DNA of 64,000 nucleotides. It comes from Sipunculus nudus (Eukaryota; Annelida; Sipuncula; Golfingiida; Sipunculidae). The position numbers and the translations under genes are program-made. Location of the stretch: the NCBI GenBank assembly GCA_026874595.1, contig CM049316.1, positions 41,121,695 to 41,185,694 of the forward strand, given 5' to 3'. Below are positions 35,907 to 46,570 of this stretch, piece after piece (positions within the stretch are counted from its first letter, which is position 1; every line of letters begins with the position of its first letter). The notes under the pieces were generated by a model. It ran no database searches. It was not told where the DNA came from and saw only the letters and a list, made by a program, of their open reading frames with translations.

Positions 35907-38008
35907 CTGTACAAAAAAAATTAAAAGAATCTCATTTTATATAAATTTAAACCATAATTTATAACCAGTTTTTTTTAGGAAATGGCAGGTGTACAGTAAT
36001 AAAAAACAGATCACCAGTTATAAACGTGGCTCGGCCCCCTCTGTGTTATTAAGGCAGGGGGAGGGTAGTTAATTAATTCTGCGCGCGTGCGCTCTGGCAA
36101 CTCGTAACAGTTGCACACTGATCATCCGCGTGTCATTTTCAAGTTGGCGATGGCGTTAGCCACACTTTTATCAGGTTTTGTAGTAAAAGTATGATGCCTT
36201 TGCCAGGACGGCACGGTAAGGCGTGTGGTGACCTTCACGAACCTCCAAATTGTAAGAACTGTAAATATTTTCAAAAGATAATCACCGTAGGAAACCTCAT
36301 ATAATTCTGAGCCAACGCAAAGGCCATTGCCAACACCAAGCACAACAGCAAGACATACGTCGGGATATATATAGTATCTTGTATGGAAAATTCATGAGGA
36401 AGAGACTTAACAAAGTGAAGCCCGAATACTGCAGGAAACTGAACTGTTGGAGAAAAATCAGCTATGCTTAAAGCGGATAATTGTATTCCCTCCCGTGCAA
36501 CGGTCAACCCTGTGCCTAAGAACAACCTGCCCGTCATCACGACTGGTGCCCACCAAAGCGCACACCCTCTCCAGCAGGTAGATCCGCTTCTGCAGGATTT
36601 ACAGTCAAAATGTACACCTCTGAGAAAATACTACTGCTGTTAAGCACACATTATCTCTCAATAACCCTTCAAATGTAACAAGGCAAAAAGTTATTTTTAT
36701 ATAGGATAAACAATTTGATAACCCTACCGTCAGAGAAAATACCCATTGCTTGATAAAAATATTTCGAAATAAATTGTCTTAAGAACAGGTGAACGGGCTA
36801 GGTTAGCATTGCATTTTGTTTCCGGGAAAGCATCAGTCAATATTTATTCAACTGTACGAGGCCCCGTTAAAGTATCACACAAAGTTATATCTCTCCAGAT
36901 GTCGTACAGCCCGTTTGACACAGAACTATGTAATTTTTTTTAGAACGGATGGCACCGTTGCTGTAGCAAGATCAAACATGAATACATATGTATCGCCGTT
37001 TATTTTTAAGCAAGTCTGTAAACTACTCTTTAAAATCCACTTTTGAGAATCCGTCATCATATAAAATAATGAGATTCCCGTCACATGCATTTAATATAAT
37101 TTATAAATGAGGAATAAAGAACTTTATGTACCACGCTGTGAATATATAACTTTGATAACCCATGACCTGATTAATTTAGGACACCTCGGTTGATTAAGGG
37201 GCACGCTGTCCTTGCCCTTCGCTGGATATGATTGATAGCATTGAGTATGTCAGAGGGGAAAACGTTAAGCTAATGTGATAAAATGCTTTGTTTGCTACCT
37301 GAGGCCATGTCATTTGTTCTTCAGGTACAAAGTACACTTTATCTTGTGACATGACCAGATATGAACACCTCGGAATAGATAGTATGCATGCAATGTACTT
37401 TTTATGCATAATGTCATATGAGTGCACGTTTTGAGAAATATAGATACCTTTAATAATTACTTCATCGTTTCAGCATTACTGGCTGTGTTCCTAACTTGTC
37501 AAATGATCCAATTCACTAAATATAACAGGGTATTGCAGAAAAACAGAATGTGTATTTTCGATATTTTTCAGTGTCTCATAGTTCTAAACTGTCACCTAAC
37601 TATATACCTTGGATACGGTGATATGATTAACATCTTATATATTATTTATAATAAAAACAATTTCAGGAAACCGATCAAAACAATCTTTTGTTTAATCCAC
37701 AGGGTTTATTATAGGAACAAGATGAATAATTGTTCTGAATAAGAATCCTCAGATATTTTGCGTAACCAGTTTTCGTTGCCTTAAATAATATAGACCTAAA
37801 AGGTAAAGCTTATATTATGAATTTATGGACCTTGGTTGCAACAAGATGATGACGGGATTACGATTCATTCAAATGGTTAGTTTCGTCGAAAAATAGTATC
37901 GAATAGTATATGTTTATGCTATAGATGACCAATTGACGTAACTGAAAGTGGTGGGGTTACTCTTATAAATCTCACACTGCAATTTTTTGTTACTTGTAAA
38001 CATAAGTA
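35907..38008. other. Upstream of gene A lectin exons; start exon expected here
   Basis: Exon 1 of gene A begins inside a codon, so a signal-peptide exon must lie on the minus strand in or beyond this stretch. The best hydrophobic candidate, near 36300-36360 (TYVLLLCLVLAMAFALAQ), has no start close by and no donor of the needed phase, so it is not accepted. No other gene seen. Confidence 0.4.
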
Positions 38009-38009
38009 A

Positions 38010-38220
38010 TAAGGCCAAAAAAGGTTTGGTTCTCAGGCACTTTTTTTCATAAATCCCTGCGAGCGGACATTTTTTTTTTTTTTTTTTTTACCTTTTTTGT
38101 ATGTTTCGATAATAATGGCATGTGTCCAGGGAAAAGCATGATATTAACAGAATTTTTCTCTTAATAGTTAAAGTACTACATAAGAAAGAAAATTTTATCA
38201 AAATTGTATTATTATATCTT
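38010..38220. mobile_element. MITE-like element, copy 4 (3'-truncated)
   Basis: Begins taaggccaaaaaaggtttgg then ttctcaggcac, matching the left end of copies 1-2, with the shared interior (atgtttcgataataatg). The right terminus is missing. Confidence 0.65.
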
Positions 38221-38451
38221 GCACTTTGACAGCGTCTACCTATGGTAACGTTGTTGATACCTTTTAATTTTTTATATACACATGATATAATGATTCTCTA
38301 CTTTTCTTTATTCTAATATATTTAATTAAAGGGGATATATAGTTATGTAACACACATATGAACAGCGCCACCGTATTTACAAACTGGGCATCTATTTGCC
38401 ATTGAATGATTGACGGTTTGGGCATTTTTCTCAACCCTATATATTTGTGTG

Positions 38452-38880
38452 ATTATTTGTATGTTTGTTTGATCAATATTGTCCACGGACGTTACCCGAA
38501 ATAATCCTACATAATTCAAATATTTCTTTTCCAAAGGTTTATTAATTCAAGTATTCTACCTTTGTTTGAGAATGTGTATTCATATAACTGAAAATTATCG
38601 AGTCCGTGACCACAGTTAACGAAAATACCTTTTTTGTGTAATCTCTCCTTGTTTTTGTTTTTTCTCTTTTTAGGGATTGCTAGTTTTCAGTTTATTATAT
38701 TCCATCGAAAAAAACAAACATACTTCTAGCAAGACAAACTTTGATGGACACCTGTGTCATATCAGAACAGATACCTATCCATCAGGCCACACAAAAAAAT
38801 AGCTGTACAACGGATATGCCATTCATGGATCTTTTTCTCGTAAATGAGGATCCGATTCTCAGAAATAATGCCATTTAAAC
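38452..38880 (-). promoter_or_regulatory. Conserved block upstream of gene A (possible promoter / 5' UTR exon)
   Basis: Matches 62926-63385 upstream of gene B over ~430 bp: gtccacggacgttacccgaa-type text, gatggacacctgtg and ctatccatcaggccacac. It has no conserved open frame. Both copies contain a donor-like aaaag|gtattt on the minus strand (38629 and 63108), so it could include a 5' UTR exon. Its position at the far end of both duplicated units supports a shared start region. Confidence 0.45.
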
Positions 38881-39374
38881 TCTTGCTTTTTTTGGGAGGG
38901 GGGCATAGAAATGGTGAGCGTCCGTCCGTCTTATTTTATATGTATTATTCCCAGTAATGGTCCCCTTGGGGAAGTGCCCTGTTAATTCTAAAGTCTGTCA
39001 GAATTAGTACTACCCAATTCATAATAATTGCTCTGTTTACTTAATAATTTTTGTTAAACAAAGTAAAGTGATCTGGTTCAGGGAATATCCAGTTGTGATA
39101 TATTGGATGATTTCTGCTTTATATTTGCACCCTAAGCTAACTTTTGAAGTGTTTCTTATACTTTAGTCATTATAAGTATAAACCATTAGCTAAAACCTTC
39201 AGTCAATTCAATTTTATTTTTGTTGTGCTTATCAGATCGGATGAAATAGGTCACTGAGCCTGTATATTTACTCTTTCCTTGTGCCAGGTGCTTAATATGA
39301 CAGGCAATGACATTTATCGCTTTTGTTATCGACTTTAATATTACATTATAGCTTATCTTAAGCGCTTGTCTCCA
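38881..39374. other. No gene seen
   Basis: AT-rich spacer without recognised features. Confidence 0.5.
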
Positions 39375-40275
39375 GCAAGCAACCACCCCCCCCCCCCCCC
39401 CCCCCCCCCCCAGTATGGAACCATGTATCTCCTAAATGTGAGCATCTTCCCTTAATTGAATCTTTTACTGAGGAATGTGCAGACTCCTAAATATTAACAA
39501 ACACCACCTTAAAAACCTCTTCATGCACCCCATTCAAGGCCTGTCTTCCTGCATGTATATGCATGACCAGCCAGCTGAACCTCGCTCTATATTTAACCCC
39601 GCGCTTGCTTTATCAAGTTTGATTCTTTAGGCTTGCTTGACACTTTGTCTGACCGCTTGGGTTAAGAGTTATACTTTACGATTAATATAATTTAGTCTGC
39701 ACTGTATAACGATATATAGAACGTATACAAAAAGACTCTGCTTGTTAAATACCAAGTTGGTTGAAACCAGATGTTTTACAGTTGCCAATTAGACATTAAT
39801 ACAATATATGTTCTCTCCTGTTTTACAAAGTTTACACATAGCGTTTTATTTGTACGTATCCGTTAGGGTGTAATACCTTACCTTGAGCGGTTGTCACTAG
39901 CAACCACACCGCCAAATATGGAAACATGTACCTTCTGAATTGAATCATCTCCCCTTACTTGAATCTTTTCCTGAGGATTGTGCAGACTCCTAATTATTAA
40001 CACATGTCAGCTCAAATTCCTCTTTGTTGTGGATCACATTCAAGGCCTGTCTTTTGGCAGGTACATGCATGACCAGCCGTACCTCGCTCTATATTAAACC
40101 GTGCGCTTATGGTATCAAGTTTGATGCTTTAGGCTTGATATCCGACCGCTCAGGTTAAGAGTGATACTTGTACGGTTAATATAAGTTAGACTACACTGTA
40201 TAACCGGTCGTATACATAGAACGTATACAAAAAAGTCTGTTCGTTAATTACACAGATGTTTGCAACAAGATATTT
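39375..40275. repeat. Local duplication of a ~400-bp TATA-containing segment
   Basis: 39375-39785 and 39885-40275 align in the same orientation: agcaaccac, gtgcagactccta, cattcaaggcctgtctt, catgcatgaccagcc, ctcgctctatatttaac versus ctcgctctatattaaac, and agaacgtatacaaaaa. Copy 1 carries a 26-bp C-run at 39387-39412. No open frame is conserved, so function is unknown; duplicated promoter or non-coding transcript are options. Confidence 0.75.
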
Positions 40276-41459
40276 TACAAAGTTTGCACATCTTGTTCAG
40301 GAAACGAATCTACACCGTGCTCGGCTTTCCCTCAGGAAATCCCGTCTCTGATAACCCCTGACAAAACAACAAGTATTTTAAGTGACAAACAAACACAACA
40401 CTTGGACCTTGTCACGAGTTCTCCATTTTGACCCTACACGTGGTGAAGTACTATGTTTGTTACCTGCAGAGAACTCTACTGTCGTTGAACTTCCCATTAA
40501 TTCTGACTGAGACATTTTTATATAGCAGGTTCCCAGGAAATCTAACAAATGGGGTATTAGATACATATTTGCTAACATGTCCATTGTAAATTATGGAATT
40601 GTATGAGTACATAGAAATGAAATTAAAAGTTATTTAGAAACCAGTATCCATATCCAAAAATATACACTTTAAGCAACACGCTAGTGACATATGTGCAAAC
40701 GTTTACCCAGTTTACATTTTAATACGTGAGCATGGTAACAATTACATTTTATGTATTTTTTTCAACTGTATACGTTTCATTATTGTTACCAATGTCGCAC
40801 TTTATCAATACACACATGTTTGTTTTCATTGCTTTGGAACAAAATTTACAAATTGCATGGTAAACGATTATATGAATGATTTTTAAGATTAACTTAACTT
40901 TGTTAGACAATCGAGTACACCTTACACATATTGAGAGTAAAATCTGAAAATAAATAAGCAAGTACATGCCTTAAAACGTTTAATTAGAGAGGCATTCAAT
41001 ATGACGCACACGTCCGCCAAGACTAAACACTCCTACTACAATCGCTGATTTGTACGGATACGTACTAACGCTTAACTGATGGCGATTCAGCCTTACGTCC
41101 TTTGTCTATTTTTAAATTTATCAAAGATCATTGCATGTCCCAAAATACAATTAGACATTTGTACATTATCTGAAAAGTCAAGCCTGAAATCGTCAGTTGG
41201 ATAAGATATATGTCTTGTTCACCTTAATAAGGTATCAGGTATTCTGGCTTTATGTGAAATGTTAAAGGTAACACACTTATTTTATTCATAAGGACGGGGT
41301 TCGTGTAGGAGCCTATGGCATGTGGCTTATTTTATCAAACAAATCCCCAAATGCTTGATCTTTTGACACGAAGACGACAATTAGAAGCGATGCGCATACT
41401 CGTGAAGATGAATGTAAAACTTAATTAGGAATGTGTGCAAACATTTACTCAGACAGCCA
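40276..41459. other. No gene seen
   Basis: AT-rich spacer without recognised coding or repeat structure. Confidence 0.5.
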
Positions 41460-41660
41460 GACGGGACACAAATTGTATCAATAAGCCTAGATACTTCTCA
41501 TATAAAATTCAGGGAGGTCCTAGGCAAATGTCCTTGGAAAATTGAAATAAGGTCATGGTGACCAATATTCAGTGACTTGGGTCGAAAACATAATTTTGAG
41601 CACCCAAACAGATGAGCACAAATTTATCCATTAGGGCTAGAATATTCCAACATAACATTA

Positions 41661-41862
41661 AATATAAACATTTACATGGATTGTACAAATAGTTCTAATA
41701 ACTAATCGCGATGGCCCAGATTGTGGCGTTCGGTAGACTGTAGAGGTGGAGGAAACTGGAGAACCCGGAGGAAACCACAACCCACTCTCTTAGCCACGCC
41801 GGGGATCGAACCCGGGTCGCCAGCGGAGAGAGCCGAGCGTTTTACCCCTCGACTGTCGCCCC
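41661..41862 (-). mobile_element. tRNA-derived SINE, family 2
   Basis: On the minus strand it starts GGGGCGACAGTCGAGGGGTA with an A/B-box-like tRNA head (GGGTTCGATCCCCGG). A body with TTTCCTCCGGGTTCTCC and an AT-rich tail follow. It splits a tandem-array unit between aacataacatt and attcagggaggtcc, which reveals a clean insertion. Confidence 0.75.
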
Positions 41863-42369
41863 ATTCAGGGAGGTCCCAGGCAAATGTCCTTTGAAACATG
41901 AAATTAGATCACTGTGACCTATATTCTGCAATCTACAGGGGAAAATATGTCATATGAGCACCCTGAATGTCAGATGGGCACAAGCTGTATGCATAATCCT
42001 AGAATCTTCTAAAGCAACATCTAGTGAGGTTACAGACAAATCTCTTTTGAAACCAGAAATTATGTCATGGTGCACAAGCTATTTTCTATGCGCCAGGAGC
42101 CAAACAAATATGAATTTGTGCACCCAGACAGACAAGGTACAAATTGTATCTATTTTCCTTGCCTTGGCACTTTCTATTGTAAAGTCTAGGGAGGTCGTTG
42201 GCAAGTCTCCTTGGAATCCTGAAATTAGGTAACTTAATTCTTATAATACATGTCAAGTACAGTCAGTTGGGGCAGAAATTGTATCCTTAAGTCCTAAAAT
42301 CTTCCAACACAACATCCAGGGCGATATTCTCCAAACTCCACTGGAAACCTGCACTTGACAGGCAAAATT

Positions 42370-43080
42370 CTACGCTCCCGAGACAGCGGAAATCTTGCGC
42401 ATCTAAAGAAGCAACTGATTTTCACGCTGCCAGCTTTGACCGTTTATGATATATTTAGACACCAGATGGCGGTTCGTTGTCCGCTGAAATTAGCGTGTGT
42501 ATGATGTGACAAGCAGCCAATCAGATGCCAATAAACAAACACTCGACAGGCATTCCTGGCTCCGCCCATTGCTGTGCTTCATGCGCCGCTTGATGAGTTT
42601 CCGGTCGAATTTAAATTGCTCCCTCTGCATTCTCGCATCATCGACCGATTTGATTATGACATTATGACTGTCTTAGCGTAGCCATGTATCTGTTGTCTGC
42701 AGAACTGAAACAAGCCAGCGAGGTGTTTACGCAGCCTTTGTTGTTACGTTTCGTTTGAATTACAGCTCACCGGCCGAGCATCCCATGTGCACAAGGCCCA
42801 AGCAAACCACGTCAGGGGCAATTCTCTCTGAGCCTGTGGCCTGTTCAGACGTTTACGCGGGGCGATGAGCTGTCACTCAAAACGAAATAAACATGATTGG
42901 CTCCGTGTATTCCTCGCTTGGCTTTGTCTTCCACCACAAGGTCTCATCTGATTGGACAAAAATACAGTGCTCCCCTCTGGTGTAGCAATTCAGGATACGA
43001 GGTCATAACAAACAGCGCCTGACGATATAGGAAGTAGCCCTATAGGTAAAGCGCTGTGTAAAGAGCGTAGCAAAATTCAT
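42370..43080. mobile_element. ~700-bp GC-richer insertion, unclassified
   Basis: Interrupts the 155-bp array and differs in base composition. It contains several CCAAT/ATTGG strings and tccgcccattg boxes but no long open frame. Whether it is mobile or a diverged promoter fragment is unclear. Confidence 0.4.
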
Positions 43081-43330
43081 GATTTGAGCACCTTTAACGT
43101 CAGATGGGTAAAAACTTTGTGCATTAGGCTTAGCTATAGGTCCTGGGCAAATTTCTTTTAAAATTTAAAATTAGTTCATTGTGACCTATATTGCAAGCTA
43201 CTGGTCAGAAGCATATTTTTTAGAAGTCAGACAGGGCACAAATTGTATTCATTAGCACTAGACTCTTCTAACGTAATATTCAAAGAGGTCATTGGCAAAT
43301 CTCCTTGGAAAACTGAAATTTTTATTTTCC

Positions 43331-45744
43331 GTCAATTTTTCAACATAGTAACATTAGCCATAGGCTATTCAAATTCAGCTGAGCGTCATGGCCCATGGGC
43401 CACTTGTTAAATTTATCAAAGACCATTGCATGTCCTAAAATATGATAAGACATTTGTACATTATCTGAAAAGTCAAACTTCCTGAAAAACATTTTAAGCT
43501 TAAATTAAGTGTCAGTTGAATAAGAAGTCTGTCTTGTTCACCTTGAAAACTGAACATTGAGAAAATTAAAAAATGGACAGTAATAAAACTACCAGAAAAC
43601 AACAATACAGGTATTAACGAGATTTTAAACTATGCATAGCTATGTGTCTAGCTTTTATGTGGCTTGTTTATTCTAGAGCTGTCTGGGATATAATTAATTC
43701 TGGGATAGATAAACTCTGTTACGAAAAAGTTATGAAATTTCAGAAGTGTTGATATAGATATTGGCCTTTGACCATTGGACCCCAAAACCAGCATGTTTCT
43801 TACTTTAGTGGTGAGCCATATATAAGTTAAGTTCGAAACCAATATGTCAAACTAAACTGAAGTTTTCATCTGAAAACTAATTCGTGAACAGATGGCTCCT
43901 GTGACCTTGACCTTCGACCTTGGGACCCCAAAATTAATTTATGCTCTCCCCATACTGGCAAGTCACCTAAATGCGCAACATTAAAAGTTTGAGATGAAAA
44001 GCTTGGCTTAAAATGCAGCATAATCTTTTTAAATAAGTGAGTCCTGTGACCTTGACCTTTGACCTTGTGACCCCAAAATCATATATGTTCTTGCATTAGT
44101 GGTGGGCCATATGTAAGTCAAGTTTGAAATCCATATGTCATTCCAACCTCGAGTTATCATCTGGAAACAAATTTATGTGGATGGACAGACAAAACAGACA
44201 GACAGACAGGGTGATTACTATAGGGCTTCCACTTGTGATCAGTAAACACACCAGGTTTTGGGACACTAGATGTAACCACAGCTGAGAAACTGACATGATT
44301 GTTGTCATTTTATAGTAAAAAGAAATAGAAAAATATTCGTTAAAATAACAAAACAATACAGGTGGCGCAACCACTTTTCGAGAACTGACAAAACGAGTCA
44401 TGGTCAATATTCAAGGCAAGATTCATGACAATCCATGCATTAATTATCAAGATATTGGAGGTTTTGTACCAATTTTTTATTATTCTGGGGGGTACTTTCA
44501 AGCCCCATAGCTCTGAGAATATAGGTCGCAAAGACCTAATTCCAGGTGTCCACGGAGATTTTTTATTGACCTCCCTGAATTTCACTTAGAAGTTTCTAGG
44601 ATCAGCAGTTACGATTTGTGCCCTGCGGACGGCCGGACGGACGACCAACAAAGCGCCTTTCCTATACCTCAGTTGACTTACAGTCAGCTGAGCTAAAAAT
44701 AAAGCCAGAAATTCACTGTATGAAAATGAATAATTTTGAATATTTATAGTATTATTTTATGGGAAATCTTCAAAAGAGATCATTGGACCCTTGTTTTCTT
44801 TAATGTTGCCCAAAATACCTAAATAATTATTCTGAATGGAGAAAGGAACGATACAAACCGCGGTATGCTCAACTTTCAACAATACAACACTTATTTGTCA
44901 AAATGCCACCAGGTCGGCAATGTAAACTAAAGGCCATGGCAATAGACAATAACTCGTGGTACATGGCAAACAAAGTACTCACCTCCAACAGCTCAGTTGT
45001 GAGTTTATAAACGGTGTTTTGCGACCCATCATACCTCCTCTTTACCCACTCCCTTATCCACATCCTCCTTCTTTATTTTAATCCTGCCAATTCCGGCCTA
45101 GCAGTCAGCAGGACTGCCACAGCGGCGGTGGCACAGACAACAGCCTGTACTTCTTCCGCCACGTTGTTTGTTAATTAGATCATAGGTCATGTGATTTCTT
45201 GGCGCTGAATTTAAAATGTGCTAAAAGCAGTGCGGCATGTTAGCGGTCTCGCATAAGGATATGATGAGTTAAAAAAATCGCCCGGTTGGCCGGCCGGCTC
45301 AGTCGATCAGATTTTTTAGTGGATCTCGGGTTCGGTCGAGCTGTTCACGCGGCTATTTCCCCTGCGGGCTGGCTCGGCGGAGTAAAAATCGGCCGGCCGC
45401 AGGAAATCTCAGTGGATCTGGCACTTTAGGCAACTGAGCATTACATTGGTGCTACGACCGTTTAAATAATACCCAAAGGCAACGAACAGGTAATTATTTC
45501 ATGCTGACACCGGTTAAAAAGTCACTTATACGATTCCAAATGGTCCCCCTATTTGGAACCATACAAGGTGTAAACTGAAGGGCCGAACTGAAGCTGTTGA
45601 TGGAGAGAAGCAGAGCGAATCGGAATAAAGTGTCTTGGGACGAGACAAGGTGGTGGGTAGTCTGAGGCTTATATTGTAGAAACTCTCACTGTATGGCTAT
45701 CCGACTCAATATATGGCACGGCCTTATAATATTGAGTCTGATTA
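43331..45744. repeat. Molluscan-type dispersed repeats, no gene
   Basis: Contains 'gtgaccttgaccttcgacct' rows at 43905-44110, a (GACA)n-like patch at about 44190-44212, 'cggccggacggacgaccaac' with 'agtcagctgagctaaaaat' at 44620-44705, and a GC-rich palindromic patch (ggccggccggctcag) at 45280-45410. Confidence 0.55.
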
Positions 45745-46060
45745 AATCGGGCTGGCAGGATGGTGATATTGCTCATGGATAATGCTCCGTCCCATCCACG
45801 TGACATTGATGACTTTCCGCATGTCAAGGTGATCTTATTGCCTGCCAAAACAACGTGCATACTAATACTACAGCCGCTGGACCATCCAGAACATCAAGAA
45901 GCGCCTTACGAACCGTGTTCTCAGCAAGACGGATATCGCCGTCGGTGCTGAAGAGATCACCCGTTGCGTAAACCTGTTGGATGCTTGTCGCTGGATTACC
46001 GCCGCTGTCCAGACCAGAACGTCAGGACTCTTTGGTGAAGGTAACCGCCTAGATATTTAA
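45745..46060 (+). pseudogene. pogo/Tigger-type DDE transposase fragment
   Basis: Reads RMVILLMDNAPSHP and then HVKVILLPAKTTC...LQPLD, the catalytic D-N-A-x-S-H and LPxxTTxxLQPLD marks of Tc1/pogo (Tigger, DDE_1) transposases. After LQPLD the frame shifts by one; the similarity continues as IQNIKKRLTNRVL and LLDACRWITAAVQ to a stop at 46060. Residues between are missing. The N-terminal DNA-binding half is absent. Clearly a dead remnant. Confidence 0.8.
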
Positions 46061-46138
46061 AGCTATGTTAAAGTACATCTGCATAATTCCATTCCGGTTT
46101 CGACAGGGCAGTATAACACACTTCCTCTCATTATGTCT

Positions 46139-46570
46139 CCCCCTCCAGGGGAGACGTTGTTTTCAGTGCCATCGTCTGTCGTCGTCTGTAGAAATCTTGT
46201 GAACGCGATGACTTTTGAAGGGCTGCATATTTTCCTCCCATATTTAAAACACTAATTGTTCACCCAAAAACTCGGACGAGTTAGAAACCTGATAACCTTG
46301 ACCTTCATCTTTAAGGTCAAATATCCCGAAATGTGAAATTATTGTGAACCTCATAACTTTTGAAGTATTTACCGTTTTGTCCTCAAATTTGGTACAGAAA
46401 TTGTTCCTACCAAGCTCTGAGCCGGTGACCTTGATCAGGACCATCGAGGTCAAATCAGCCGTATTATAGTGATTGTCTTGTGAACGATCACTTTTGAAGG
46501 GCTGCATATTTTCAACAAAAATTTAAACATTCATTGTTCCTACAAAAATCTCGGACAAAGGCGTGCGCAG
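46139..46570. repeat. Molluscan-type dispersed repeat
   Basis: Starts gtctccccctccaggggag then cgttgttttc. Contains 'gtgaacgcgatgacttttgaa' and 'gtcctcaaatttggtacaga' and is internally duplicated. It resembles 49195-49400. Confidence 0.6.

Larger units (their letters stand above)
41460..43330. repeat. Diverged ~155-bp tandem array with two insertions
   Basis: Units share 'gggcacaaattgtatc..attag', 'aacataacattcagggaggtc' and 'ggcaaatctccttggaaa'. They recur at about 41460, 41605, 41865, 41975, 42120, 42250, 43080 and 43220. The array is interrupted by a SINE (41661-41862) and a GC-richer 700-bp insertion (42370-43080). Confidence 0.7.

Noticed and set aside
36122-36540. Hydrophobic frame (TYVLLLCLVLAMAFALAQ) as the signal-peptide exon of gene A
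   Set aside because: There is no methionine close before the hydrophobic stretch, no phase-1 donor after it, and no counterpart upstream of gene B.
37194-37427. Minus-strand frame with DKVYFVPEEQMTWPQ as an extra lectin exon of gene A
   Set aside because: Only a superficial CTLD-like look; no matching exon near gene B and no convincing acceptor.
38780-38850. Short minus-strand peptide starting MNGISVVQLFFCVA as a signal peptide
   Set aside because: Stops at once. The aligned gene B sequence has no start codon in that frame and a different length, so the frame is not conserved.
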